Shown here piece by piece: positions 25,217 through 33,833 of a stretch of 40,703 bases of DNA (positions are counted from its first letter, which is position 1; the number at the start of each line of letters is the position of its first letter). Both the position numbers and the translations under genes were made by a program. The DNA is from Polyangiaceae bacterium (GTDB lineage: Bacteria; Myxococcota_A; Polyangia; Polyangiales; Polyangiaceae): positions 1-40,703 of the forward strand of contig JADLEQ010000046.1 in assembly GCA_020846005.1 (NCBI GenBank), written 5' to 3'. The notes beneath the pieces are model-generated. The model ran no database searches and had not been told where the DNA came from. It was given only the letters and a program-made list of their open reading frames with translations.

Positions 25217-26736
25217 GGCGAGGGATCCGCGCCGCTGCCGCCGCCGCGGTCTTCGTCGCCGCCTCCGCGGCGGGCGCCGCGCCCGCGCGACCGGAGCGGG
25301 TGCGCGAGCTGGTGCTCGAGCTGTCCGTCGAGGAGGCCCGCGCGGAGCTCGGCGCCGGCGAGGCCTCCGACCCCGCCGTCGCGCTCGAGCGCGGGCGCCT
25401 GGCGCTCTACGTGGGCGACTGCGACACCGCGGTCGCGGTGCTGTCGGCCCCCGCGCTCGCGAGCGACACCGACGCCGCGTCGATGCTGGCGACCGCCCGC
25501 GGCTGCGCCGAGGCGACGGCGGGGGCGGCGGTGGTCGAGGACGCGCAGGCGGGGCTGTGGGTCCGCGTGCAGGACGACGCCGACCGCGCGCTGGTGCCGC
25601 TCCTCGCGGAGGTCGCGGTGCGAGCGCGGGAGAGCTCGCGCCGGGACCTCGGCGTCGAGCTGCCGCGCCCGCTCCGGATCGATCTGGTGCGCGACCTGTT
25701 CGCGCTCGCGGCGGTGAGCGGCTTGCCGCTCGAGGCCGCGGAGACGACCGGCACGCTGGCGGTGGCGCGCTGGGGGCGCGTCACGATGCTCTCGCCGCGC
25801 GCGACCGGGCGCGGCTACTCGTGGCAGGACACGCTCGCCCACGAGATCACGCACCTCGCCCTGAGCCGCGCCACGCGGGACGCCGCGCCGCTCTGGCTGC
25901 AGGAGGGGCTGGCGAAGCGGAGCGAGTCCCGGTGGCGCGCCGCGCGCCCGTTCGACGATCCGCGGGAGTCGGACCGAACGGCTCGCGAGGCGTTCGTGAG
26001 CGGGCGCTCCGTCGGGGTGACGGAGCTCGGCCCGTCGATCGCGATGCTCCCGACGCCGGACGCCGCGACGACCGCGTTCGCGGAGGTGACGAGCTTCATC
26101 GAGCACTGGATCGGGCTCCACGGCCAGCCCGCGGTGTGGGCGCTGCTCGCCGATCTGCGCGGGACGGGAGACCCGGAGCGATCCATGGTGAGCGTGACCG
26201 GATACCCCCTCGCCTACTGGCTCGCGCGGTGGGAGCGGGGGGTGCTGGCCGCGCCCGAGCCAGAGGGTGGGGGCGCGCCGGGCGAGCGGCCACGGGCGCC
26301 GCTCGATCCAGACGCCGTCGCGCGCATCGTCCGGCTGGGTCAGCTGTCGCTCGCGCGGGGCGCCGCGGCCCACGCCGCGATCCTGCTCGACGCCGCGATC
26401 GAGCGAGCGCCTCGGGAGCCGTCGCTCCGAGCCGCCGCGGCGCGCGCCCACCTCGAGGCGGGGGCGGATGACCGGGCACGACGATCGCTCGGCACCCGCG
26501 CGGACGTCGGCGGCGCGCACGGCTCCTGGCACGCGCTCGAGGCGCGGCTCGCCACCGATCCGGCGGCCGCGAAGGCCTCCCTCGAGCTGGCGCTCGGGCT
26601 CGATCCCTTGGCGGAGGAGGTCGCCTGCGAGGGGCATTGGACACCCGGCGGTCCGAGGGCGACCGCCCCGGATCCGCCGGCCGCGGAGGCGCCGCGCGCG
26701 CTCTGCCTGGCCGCGCGGAGCGCGCCCCGCCGGTGA
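25213..26736 (+). CDS. Exported HEXXH metallopeptidase with TPR-like C-terminus
   Basis: Predicted zinc peptidase of the gluzincin, peptidase-MA-like type. A signal peptide covers residues 1 to about 24. The zinc motif is H210-E-I-T-H214 in DTLAHEITHLAL, with E231 in WLQEGLAKRSE as the likely third ligand, the standard gluzincin spacing. The C-terminal part (IVRLGQLSLARGAAAHAAILLDAAIERAPREPSLRAAAARAHLEAG) reads as TPR-like helix pairs. It overlaps the DUF4175 gene by four bases, so the two are probably made together. The substrate is unknown; an envelope role is inferred from the signal peptide and partner. Confidence 0.85.
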   Translation: MRRGIRAAAAAAVFVAASAAGAAPARPERVRELVLELSVEEARAELGAGEASDPAVALERGRLALYVGDCDTAVAVLSAPALASDTDAASMLATARGCAEATAGAAVVEDAQAGLWVRVQDDADRALVPLLAEVAVRARESSRRDLGVELPRPLRIDLVRDLFALAAVSGLPLEAAETTGTLAVARWGRVTMLSPRATGRGYSWQDTLAHEITHLALSRATRDAAPLWLQEGLAKRSESRWRAARPFDDPRESDRTAREAFVSGRSVGVTELGPSIAMLPTPDAATTAFAEVTSFIEHWIGLHGQPAVWALLADLRGTGDPERSMVSVTGYPLAYWLARWERGVLAAPEPEGGGAPGERPRAPLDPDAVARIVRLGQLSLARGAAAHAAILLDAAIERAPREPSLRAAAARAHLEAGADDRARRSLGTRADVGGAHGSWHALEARLATDPAAAKASLELALGLDPLAEEVACEGHWTPGGPRATAPDPPAAEAPRALCLAARSAPRR

Positions 26737-26800
26737 ACCCGGGAGGGCTTGGCGTCGGCCCCCCGGGGCTCGGGGGCCGGCGCGCAGCGACGCTGCTGGA

Positions 26801-26830
26801 TTGACCCTCCGCGGGCCGGCGTCGTACGAT
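26801..26830 (+). promoter_or_regulatory. Candidate vegetative promoter for psd
   Basis: TTGACC (26801-26806) is followed after 18 bases by TACGAT (26825-26830), giving five and four consensus matches. It lies about 117 bp before the likely psd start. The rest of the gap 26737-26947 shows no gene. Confidence 0.45.
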
Positions 26831-26947
26831 GACCCGACCCGCTCCGAATCGCAGGCTCCGGCGTGCGCTTCGCGCGAGGCGCCGCCTCTCCCCCCGAGTC
26901 ATCGGGCGGGGCCGGCGGCGACGGTTTCCCCCTTCAGACGAGACTTC

Positions 26948-27772
26948 GTGGGCGTCGCGACGTATGCAGCCGCGCAGGTCCTGCGGGCCCTCCCGCGGAA
27001 GCGCCTGAGCCGCGCAGTGGGCCAGCTCTGCGATCGCCCGTTGTCGGACGGCGTCTCGCGCGCGGTCGCAGAGACGTATTCACGGGTGCTGGGCGTGGAC
27101 GTGGGCGAGGCCGAGGAGCTCGGGCGACCCTACCGGAGCTTCGACGAATTCTTCACGCGCCGCCTGCGCGCGGGGCTGCGCCCGATCGCCGACGCGCCGG
27201 TCGTCTCGCCAGCGGACGGCCGCGTCGCTTCCCGCGGGCGCGTCGAGCCGTCCGGGATGATCGTCGCCAAGGGGCGGCCGTACGACGTAGGAGAGCTCCT
27301 CGGCGACCCTTCCACCGCGAGCCGCTGGTGGGGCGGCGCGTTCGCCGTCGTCTACCTCTCCCCGCGCGACTACCACCGGGTGCACTCGCCGGTCGATGGC
27401 GCGGTGGAGCTGGTGCGCGGCATCCCCGGCGATCTCTTCCCGGTCAACGCCATCGGCGAGCGGCACGTGCCGGGGCTCTTCGTGAAGAACAACCGGGTCG
27501 TCCTGCTCATCGACTCTCCGAGCGTCGGCCGCGCGGCGGTGGTCCTGGTGGGCGCGACGATCGTGGGACGCATCAGCGTGGCGCGGATCCCGGCCCCCGC
27601 GGTCCCGCCCGGCGACCACGCCCCGGGTACCCCTTGGGAGGTCGCGCGCGGCGACGAGCTCGGCGCGTTCCACCTGGGATCGACGGCGGTCGTGCTGCTC
27701 GAGCGCGGGTTCGAGATCGTGGCTCCCACGGGCGCGATCCGCTACGGCCAGGCGCTGGCGAGGCGGCGGTGA
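26948..27772 (+). CDS. psd: Phosphatidylserine decarboxylase proenzyme
   Basis: Converts phosphatidylserine to phosphatidylethanolamine at the inner membrane. The proenzyme cleaves itself in L243-G-S-T246, and S245 becomes the pyruvoyl group. D90 (SPADG) and H146 (YHRVHSP) complete the catalytic triad. The overall order (FDEFFTRRL, SPADGRV, FAVVYLSPRDYHRVHSP, PVNAIG, LFVKNNR, HLGST) is that of bacterial Psd type I. I chose the GTG at 26948, which gives 274 residues. The ribosome site is weak and the frame is open further upstream, so the exact start is uncertain. The stop overlaps the next gene's GTG. Confidence 0.95.
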   Translation: MGVATYAAAQVLRALPRKRLSRAVGQLCDRPLSDGVSRAVAETYSRVLGVDVGEAEELGRPYRSFDEFFTRRLRAGLRPIADAPVVSPADGRVASRGRVEPSGMIVAKGRPYDVGELLGDPSTASRWWGGAFAVVYLSPRDYHRVHSPVDGAVELVRGIPGDLFPVNAIGERHVPGLFVKNNRVVLLIDSPSVGRAAVVLVGATIVGRISVARIPAPAVPPGDHAPGTPWEVARGDELGAFHLGSTAVVLLERGFEIVAPTGAIRYGQALARRR

Positions 27773-29481
27773 GCGAGCCCGAGACCCCGGAGTCGCTGGC
27801 GGACGAGGCTCCGCCGTCGGTCTCCGACCCGGGGTGGGAGCCCCCGCCTCCGACACAAGCGTCCCCCTCGATCGAGGCCCCGCCCGCCGCGGCGCTGGAG
27901 CCGCCGGCCGCGGACCCGTCGCTCCCACCGTCGCCGAGCGTGTCGCGCCGCCCGCCGCCCAAGCCGAGCCGGCGACCGTCGGGCACGATGGAGAGCCCCG
28001 CCGGGAGCCTCGCCCCCGGCGTGATCCCGCCCGACACGACACCGCGGCCCGAGCCCGCCGAGCCGCGCGAGGCGCCGCTCCCGCCCGGCGTCGTCGCGGT
28101 CGCGCGCCCGCCGTCCGCGCCACCGCCGCCGAGGCCTCGGTCGGAGCGCCCGCCGGCCCCCGAGGCGGCCGCCCCCGCGGCGGCCCCGGCGGCGCCGGCC
28201 GTGAGCCCAGCCGCCGGGGCCGTCGCCGATCCGCCAGCACCCCCGGACTCGCCCGCGGACGAGCCTCCGGCGTCGAGCGCTCGAGTCGCCGCGATGCGGA
28301 TCATCTCGGTTGGGCGCGTGCCCCGCGAGACCCTGCCGACGATCCCCGATCCGAGCGGCGGCGACGCGAGTCCGCAGCCACGGATCGTCGAGGCGCCCGA
28401 GGCGCCCGCGGCGAGCGCGGACGCGCCGCGCGACGAGCCCGCGGCGCTCCGCCCCTCCGATCCAGACCTGCAGGAGCTCTCCCTCGAGGAGGTGGAGGCC
28501 GAGATCGAGGAGCCGCCGCCGGACTCCGCGGAGCCCGACTCGGTCGAGCCCGAGTCGGTCGAGGCGTTCCCGGCGTCCGAGCACCCGCTGCCGAAGCGGC
28601 CGCCCCCGCCGCCCCCCAAGCGCCCCACGTCGCCCGGCGGCGGTCCGGTGCCGTCGGGCCCCGCGACGTCGGCGCCTGCCAAGCGCCTCCCCGAGCCGCC
28701 GCCCGCGCCGCGCGAGCTCACCGGAGCGCCGCGCCAGCCACGCGCCTGGTGGGAGGAGGTGTTCGGCGAGGATTTCTCGCGCGCGGTACCTCGGGTGCCG
28801 GACCAGCACATCAAGCGCGAGGTCGACTTCCTCGAGGAGTCGCTCGGCGTCGCCGCTGGCGGCGTGATCCTCGATCTGGCGTGCGGAGGCGGGCAACACG
28901 CGGTGGAGCTCGCGGGGCGCGGCTACGGGGTGGTCGGGTACGATCTCTCGCTGCATCAGCTCGCGCTGGCGGCGGATCTCGCGCAGGAGGCGGAGCGGAA
29001 GATCAACTTCATGCAGGGGGACATGCGGGAGATGGCGTTCGAGGAGACCTTCGACGGCATCTACTGCTGGAACTCGAGCTTCGGGTTCTTCGAGGACGAG
29101 AAGAACGCCGCGGTCGCGCAGCGCATCCATCGCGCGCTCCGCTCCGGGGGCAGCTTCGTGCTCGACATCGTGAACCGCGACTTCGCCGTCGCGCACCAGC
29201 CGAGCTCCGTCTGGTACGAGGGAGACGGCTGCCTGTGCATGGACGACATGAGCGTCGATTTCATCTCGAGCCGCGTCCGCGTGAAACGATCGCTGATGCT
29301 CGACGACGGCCGCAGCATGGAGTGCTCGTACAGCCTGCGGCTCTACTCGCTGCAGGAGATCGGGAAGCTCCTGCACGAGGTGGGCTTCAAGGTGACGGAG
29401 GCGAGCGGCCACCCGGCGACGCCGGGGACGTTCCTCGGCGCCTGCTCCCCTCGCATCATCATCCTGGCGACGAAGGCCTGA
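27769..29481 (+). CDS. SAM-dependent methyltransferase with long disordered N-terminus
   Basis: A 570-residue protein starting with GTG in the psd stop (GTGA). Residues 1 to about 320 are Pro/Ala/Glu/Ser-rich and surely disordered, with short basic and acidic blocks. From about 325 comes a class I methyltransferase: WWEEVFGEDFSRAVPRVPDQH, motif I ILDLACGGGQHAVELA (about 367-382), GYDLS as the acidic end of strand 2, GDMREMAFEETFDGIYCWNSSFGFF, then FVLDIVNRDF. The core is close to many family-25-type methyltransferases of unknown substrate. Coupling to psd makes a phospholipid-headgroup role thinkable, but nothing in the motifs proves it. Confidence 0.8.
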   Translation: MSEPETPESLADEAPPSVSDPGWEPPPPTQASPSIEAPPAAALEPPAADPSLPPSPSVSRRPPPKPSRRPSGTMESPAGSLAPGVIPPDTTPRPEPAEPREAPLPPGVVAVARPPSAPPPPRPRSERPPAPEAAAPAAAPAAPAVSPAAGAVADPPAPPDSPADEPPASSARVAAMRIISVGRVPRETLPTIPDPSGGDASPQPRIVEAPEAPAASADAPRDEPAALRPSDPDLQELSLEEVEAEIEEPPPDSAEPDSVEPESVEAFPASEHPLPKRPPPPPPKRPTSPGGGPVPSGPATSAPAKRLPEPPPAPRELTGAPRQPRAWWEEVFGEDFSRAVPRVPDQHIKREVDFLEESLGVAAGGVILDLACGGGQHAVELAGRGYGVVGYDLSLHQLALAADLAQEAERKINFMQGDMREMAFEETFDGIYCWNSSFGFFEDEKNAAVAQRIHRALRSGGSFVLDIVNRDFAVAHQPSSVWYEGDGCLCMDDMSVDFISSRVRVKRSLMLDDGRSMECSYSLRLYSLQEIGKLLHEVGFKVTEASGHPATPGTFLGACSPRIIILATKA

Positions 29482-29532
29482 GCGCGTCGCCGCGATCCCG
29501 CCCCGCTCGCGCGCGGGCCGCCCGCCCCGGCG

Positions 29533-29928
29533 TCAGCCGCAGACGACGCTGACGCCCGCGCCGCGCGGCTCGCAGCGACACGCGGATCCGAGCACGCCGA
29601 GGACGCAAGCGCAGCTCGGGCGCGGGAGGCACTCGGGGAGCCACGAGCACGCGGGGCCGCCAGGGGCGCGCTCGTCGCAGTACTCCCCCGCCAGGCACGC
29701 CTCGCCACCGCACGGGAAGCACGTCCCGTCGTCGCAGCGCGGCTGTGGGGGCGCGTCCGGCTCGCCGGCTTCCGCCTCCGCGCCAGACGAGCTCGCGCCG
29801 GACGGTCCGGCGCCGCGCGTCGCGCTTCCTCCCTCGGGGCTCGCCGCGCCCGCCCCACCGCCGCAAGCGGCCAACGAGACCCACGCCGTGAGGAGCAGGT
29901 GGGTGACGACCCGGCCCGGGAGGCGCAT
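29533..29928 (-). CDS. Cys-rich lipoprotein
   Basis: A 131-residue lipoprotein. The signal peptide MRLPGRVVTHLLLTAWVSLAAC ends in a lipobox. A Gly/Ala/Ser spacer of about 45 residues precedes a C-terminal domain with twelve Cys: RCDDGTCFPCGGEACLAGEYC, then ECLPRPSCACV and ACRC. It is a compact disulfide-bonded surface domain of unknown function, common in type among myxobacteria. It is convergent with the methyltransferase and divergent from the AGPS-like gene, with a gap of only 46 bp to the latter's likely start. Confidence 0.75.
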   Translation of the reverse strand: MRLPGRVVTHLLLTAWVSLAACGGGAGAASPEGGSATRGAGPSGASSSGAEAEAGEPDAPPQPRCDDGTCFPCGGEACLAGEYCDERAPGGPACSWLPECLPRPSCACVLGVLGSACRCEPRGAGVSVVCG

Positions 29929-29974
29929 CGGTGCCCACGTATACGCGGGACTCGGAGGACGATACAAGCGGAAC

Positions 29975-31999
29975 GTGGACCTCGCCTCGGGCCTCCGCCG
30001 CGCGCTGCCCGAGCTCCCCGTCGGCGCGGGCGTCGCCGAGCGCCTCACGTACGCCCGCGACCTCTGGCCGAGGCACCACCTCGACGTGCGGGCGGGGCGC
30101 GTCGGATCGACCGCCCCCGCCGCGGTCGCGTGGCCGAGCACGACGGCCGAGGTGCGCCGCGTGCTGGAGTGGGCGCGCGAGGAGGGCGCGCGGCTGGTGC
30201 CCTTCGGCGCGGGGAGCGGAGTGTGCGGCGCCATCCTGCCCGATCGGAGCACCCTCGTCGTCGATCTGAAGCGCATGCGCCACCGCCGGGTGGACCGCGA
30301 GCGGATGACGCTCGACGCCGGTCCCGGCGTCATGGGCTACGAGCTGGAGGAGGACCTGGCGCGCGAGGGGCTCACCGTGGGGCACTTCCCGTCGAGCATC
30401 CTGTGCTCGACGGTCGGGGGGTGGGTCGCGGCGCGCGGCGCCGGCCAGTGCTCCGGGCGCTACGGCAAGATCGAGGACATGGTCGTCGATCTGGAGACGG
30501 TGACGGGTGGGGGCGAGCTCGCCGAGCTCCGCCGCCGCCGCAGCGGGCCGAGCCTCGTGCCGCTCTGGATCGGCAGCGAGGGCACGCTCGGCGTGATCAC
30601 GCGCGTCGGGCTCCGGCTCCACGCCGCGCCGCCCGCGCGCGGCTTCGCGGCGTGGTCGTTCCCGACCGTCGAGGCCGGGTGGGAGGCGATGCGCGCGCTG
30701 TTCCAGGCCGGCCTGCGTCCCGCGGTGGCCAGGCTCTACGACGCCATCGACTCCGCGATGATGGGCGGCGGGCACGGCGGCCGGCGCCCGGCGCGCGCCC
30801 CGCGGGCGTCCCGCCCGGCGTGGGCGCGCCTCCAGGCCTCGATCGCGCGGCGCGCCCTGCGCCTCCCCCGGGCGTTGAACCACGCGATCGAGGCGAGCGA
30901 GGGGTGGCTGCTCGGCGGGTGCACGCTGGTGCTGCTCTTCGAGGGGACGGAGGCCGAGTGCGCCGCCGACCGCGCGCGCGCCGCCGAGCTCTGCCGCGCC
31001 GGGGAAGGGCGCGATCTCGGCGAGGATCCGGCGCGGCGCTGGCTCGCCCGCCGCTACGCGATCAGCTACCACCAGGCGCCCGTCTTCCGCCTGGGGGCGT
31101 TCAGCGACACGATGGAGGTCTCGGCGCCTTGGTCGCGCCTGGGGGCGCTCTACCACGGCGTGCGGCGCGCGCTCGGCGAGCACGTGCTCGTCATGGCGCA
31201 CCTCTCACACGCCTATCCGGACGGGTGCAGCATCTACTTCACGTTCACCGGCGCGGGGCGCACGGACGACGAAGCGCTCGGCGTCTACGACCGCGCCTGG
31301 GCCGCCGCGCTCGACGCTGCGGTCGCGGCCGGCGGCACGCTCTCGCATCATCATGGCGTCGGGCGCAGCAAGGCCGCGCGGCTGCGGGCCGAGCTCGGCG
31401 ACTCCGGGGTCGAGCTCTTCGCGGCGCTCCGCCGGATCGTCGATCCCGCCCGCGTGCTCAACGTCGGGAACCTCGAGGCCCCCGCGCCCGAGCCCGGCGC
31501 GAGGCGCGCCCCGCACCCTCCCTTCCCAGGCGAGGGTATCGACGAGGCGTCCCTCCTGGCGACCGTATCGGGCGCCCGGACGCTCGGCGAGCTGGAGGCC
31601 ACGCTCGGCGCGCGGGGGCTCACGCTCGGGCTCGGCGCGGGGCGACCTCCGCCGGAGACGACCGTCGCGGCGTTCCTGGCGGCGGGCGCGCCGGGCGCGC
31701 GGGACCCGTGGGACGATCCGGTCGATACGATCGTCGCCGGGTTCGCCGCGCGGCTGCGGGGCGGCCGCGAGCTCGTGGTGCACCCCGCGCCCCGTCGCGC
31801 CGTGGGCCCCGACTGGCTGGCGCTGATCTCCGGTGCCGGCGAGCGCTGCGGCGAGGTGACGCGCGCGTGCGTGCGCGTCCGTCGCCGCGACGCGCCCGAC
31901 TCCCGCGCGCTGCCCGCCGCCCACGACCGCGACCCGGCGTGGGGCGCCGGGGAGCAGCCGCTGACGGAGCGCGTCCTCGACGTGCTCGCGACGAGCTGA
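29975..31999 (+). CDS. AGPS-like FAD-binding oxidase with extra GlcE-like C-terminal half-domain
   Basis: Flavoprotein of the FAD-oxidase type 4 (PCMH) family. FAD motifs are VPFGAGSGVCGAILP (about 75-89), FPSSILCSTVGGWVAARGAGQCSGRYGKIED and IGSEGTLGVITR. The catalytic region has SHAYPDGCSIYFTF and LSHHHGVGRSKA (H458-H460), the Tyr and triple His of alkyldihydroxyacetone-phosphate synthase, which makes the ether bond of plasmalogen-type lipids. Myxobacteria are known to make ether lipids. Residues about 511-674 are extra: a partial, GlcE-like FAD-domain copy (TLGELEATLGARGL, TVAAFLAAGAPG, RRAVGPDWLALISG). I chose the GTG at 29975; earlier starts would overlap the divergent lipoprotein gene. 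Confidence 0.82.
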   Translation: MDLASGLRRALPELPVGAGVAERLTYARDLWPRHHLDVRAGRVGSTAPAAVAWPSTTAEVRRVLEWAREEGARLVPFGAGSGVCGAILPDRSTLVVDLKRMRHRRVDRERMTLDAGPGVMGYELEEDLAREGLTVGHFPSSILCSTVGGWVAARGAGQCSGRYGKIEDMVVDLETVTGGGELAELRRRRSGPSLVPLWIGSEGTLGVITRVGLRLHAAPPARGFAAWSFPTVEAGWEAMRALFQAGLRPAVARLYDAIDSAMMGGGHGGRRPARAPRASRPAWARLQASIARRALRLPRALNHAIEASEGWLLGGCTLVLLFEGTEAECAADRARAAELCRAGEGRDLGEDPARRWLARRYAISYHQAPVFRLGAFSDTMEVSAPWSRLGALYHGVRRALGEHVLVMAHLSHAYPDGCSIYFTFTGAGRTDDEALGVYDRAWAAALDAAVAAGGTLSHHHGVGRSKAARLRAELGDSGVELFAALRRIVDPARVLNVGNLEAPAPEPGARRAPHPPFPGEGIDEASLLATVSGARTLGELEATLGARGLTLGLGAGRPPPETTVAAFLAAGAPGARDPWDDPVDTIVAGFAARLRGGRELVVHPAPRRAVGPDWLALISGAGERCGEVTRACVRVRRRDAPDSRALPAAHDRDPAWGAGEQPLTERVLDVLATS

Positions 32000-32014
32000 C
32001 GCCGGGCAGCGGGC

Positions 32015-33313
32015 TCACGCGCAGGCGGCGCGCACCGACTCCTCGAGGGTGTCGAGCGCGACGTCGAGCTCGTCGTCGCCCAGCAGGAGGGGCGGCAGCA
32101 GCCGGACGACGTTGCCGGCGACCCCGGCCGTCAGCAGGAGCAGGCCGCGCGCGAGGCACCGCTGCACCACCTGCGCCGCGAGATCCCCCCGCGGCCGGCG
32201 CGGGTCGCCCCCTTCACACAGCTCGAACGCCTGCATCGCGCCGAGCCCGCGGACCTCCGCCACGGCAGGCACCTGCGCTCGCAGCGCGGCCAGGCGAGCG
32301 TGGATCCGCTCACCGAGCCGCCCGGCGCGCCCGCACACGTCCTCGGCCTGCATCACCTCGAGGGTCGCCAGCGCGGACGCGCACGCGACCGGGTTGCCGC
32401 CGAACGTCCCGCCGAGGATGCCCGGCTCCGGCGCGTCCATCACCTCCGCGCGGCCGACGACCGCGGCCACCGGGAGCCCGCCGCCCATCGCCTTGGCCCA
32501 CGTGGACAGGTCGGGCACGACCCCGGCGTGTTGGAACGCCCCCCACGCGCCGGTGCGGCCGAACCCCGTCTGGATTTCGTCGAACACGAGCAGGATGCCG
32601 TGGTGATCGCAGAGCCGCCGCAGGCCGCGCAGATACTCCGTGGGGCACGGCACGAAGCCGCCCTCGCCTTGCACGACCTCGACGAGGATCGCGGCGACGT
32701 CGTCCGGCGCGACGAGCGTGGTGAACGCCCGCTCGAGGCGCTCGAGCTCGCGCGCGACGAACGGGCCCTCGGCCAGGCCGTCCCCGCGGAGGAAGCGGTT
32801 CGGGAACGGGACGCGGTACACCTCGGGCGCGAGCGGGCCGACGTGGCGCTTCGTGGCGGTCTTCGAGGTCAGGGTCGCGCCGAGCAGCGTCCGCCCGTGG
32901 AACCCCTCGGAGAACGCGATCACGGCGCTCCGCCGGGTGGCGCTGCGGGCGATCTTGATCGCGTTCTCCACCGCCTCGGCGCCCGTCGACACCAGCATCG
33001 CCTTGGTGCGGTCGCCGTGCGGCACGAGCTCCGCGAGGCGCTCGCAGAGCGCGACGTACGGCTCGTAGGTCGCCACGTGGAAGCACACGTGCTGCAGCCG
33101 CGCGAGCTGCTCCGCCGTGCGCTCGACGACGCGAGGGTGGCAGTGCCCGACGCTCATCACCGCGATCCCGGTGGCGAAGTCGAGCACGGCGCGGCCGTCG
33201 GCGGTGTGGAGGCGAGCCCCCTCGGCCCGCTCGACGACGAGGTCGTTCAGCCGCGCGACGCCGCGCGGGACCACGCGCTCGCGGCGCTCGAGGACGCTGG
33301 AGATCGTTGCCAT
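32015..33313 (-). CDS. Class III aminotransferase, 4-aminobutyrate/ornithine type
   Basis: PLP-dependent omega-aminotransferase of 432 residues, a normal length. Motifs are SVGHCHPRVVE, STGAEAVENAIKIAR (phosphate-binding), FSEGFHGRTLL, the PLP-ring aspartate in VFDEIQTGFGRTG, and the Schiff-base Lys in TWAKAMGGGLP. The order is closest to 4-aminobutyrate:2-oxoglutarate aminotransferases (GabT), but acetylornithine or lysine aminotransferases share these motifs. It is last in the minus-strand run from rpmE, 88 bp below the small unknown gene. It converges with the AGPS-like gene with only 15 bp between stops. Confidence 0.88.
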   Translation of the reverse strand: MATISSVLERRERVVPRGVARLNDLVVERAEGARLHTADGRAVLDFATGIAVMSVGHCHPRVVERTAEQLARLQHVCFHVATYEPYVALCERLAELVPHGDRTKAMLVSTGAEAVENAIKIARSATRRSAVIAFSEGFHGRTLLGATLTSKTATKRHVGPLAPEVYRVPFPNRFLRGDGLAEGPFVARELERLERAFTTLVAPDDVAAILVEVVQGEGGFVPCPTEYLRGLRRLCDHHGILLVFDEIQTGFGRTGAWGAFQHAGVVPDLSTWAKAMGGGLPVAAVVGRAEVMDAPEPGILGGTFGGNPVACASALATLEVMQAEDVCGRAGRLGERIHARLAALRAQVPAVAEVRGLGAMQAFELCEGGDPRRPRGDLAAQVVQRCLARGLLLLTAGVAGNVVRLLPPLLLGDDELDVALDTLEESVRAACA

Positions 33314-33401
33314 CGGCGCCTCCTAGCAGGCGGGCCCGCGCGCCCGAAGCCCCGGCCCCGGCGCGCGCGCCGGCGCCGGCCCCCCTCGGGCGCGCACCGG
33401 G

Positions 33402-33833
33402 TCAGTCGAGCGCCAGGCCGAGCCGGGCGAGCGCGGCCTCGACCACCTCGCGGTCGGCGGGGTCGAGCGCGTCGCCGCGCGAGCGGTGGAGCGCGTAGCG
33501 GAGCGCCGCCTTCTCGAGCGGCGCGAGCGAGAGCGTCCGCGTGAGGCTCGCGCCCGGGACGCGGTAGCGGAGCAGCACCGTGCCGTCCGCCAGCCGCTGC
33601 TCGCCGAGGAGCACGGCCGCCTGCGCGCCCGCGGCGCCGAGCTGTCGCAGCACGCTGCGGACCCGCGCGGCCCTGCGCCGGACGCGCGCCAGCTCGGCCC
33701 CGGCGAACCACTCGTAGAAGCGATTGCGGGAGTACGCGCCGGGCACGAGCACGAGCGCGCAGAGGAGCGCGCCGGGCTCCAGGCCGGGGGGCGGCGCGAG
33801 CGCACCCGGGGCCGCTCGGCGGGGAGCGCTCAC
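33402..33833 (-). CDS. Small protein coupled to prfA
   Basis: A 143-residue protein whose GTG start overlaps the prfA stop by four bases. After a Pro/Ala-rich beginning, [21 protein letters not shown] is its most hydrophobic part. A basic helix follows ([20 protein letters not shown]), then a short beta region ([20 protein letters not shown]) and a helical end. I do not recognise it. In many bacteria prfA is followed by prmC, the RF methyltransferase, but no SAM motif or NPPY is present, so this is not prmC. Confidence 0.6.
   Translation of the reverse strand: MSAPRRAAPGALAPPPGLEPGALLCALVLVPGAYSRNRFYEWFAGAELARVRRRAARVRSVLRQLGAAGAQAAVLLGEQRLADGTVLLRYRVPGASLTRTLSLAPLEKAALRYALHRSRGDALDPADREVVEAALARLGLALD

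Noticed and set aside
33402-33833. prmC, the usual partner of prfA
   Set aside because: Only 143 residues, with no SAM-binding motif and no NPPY.
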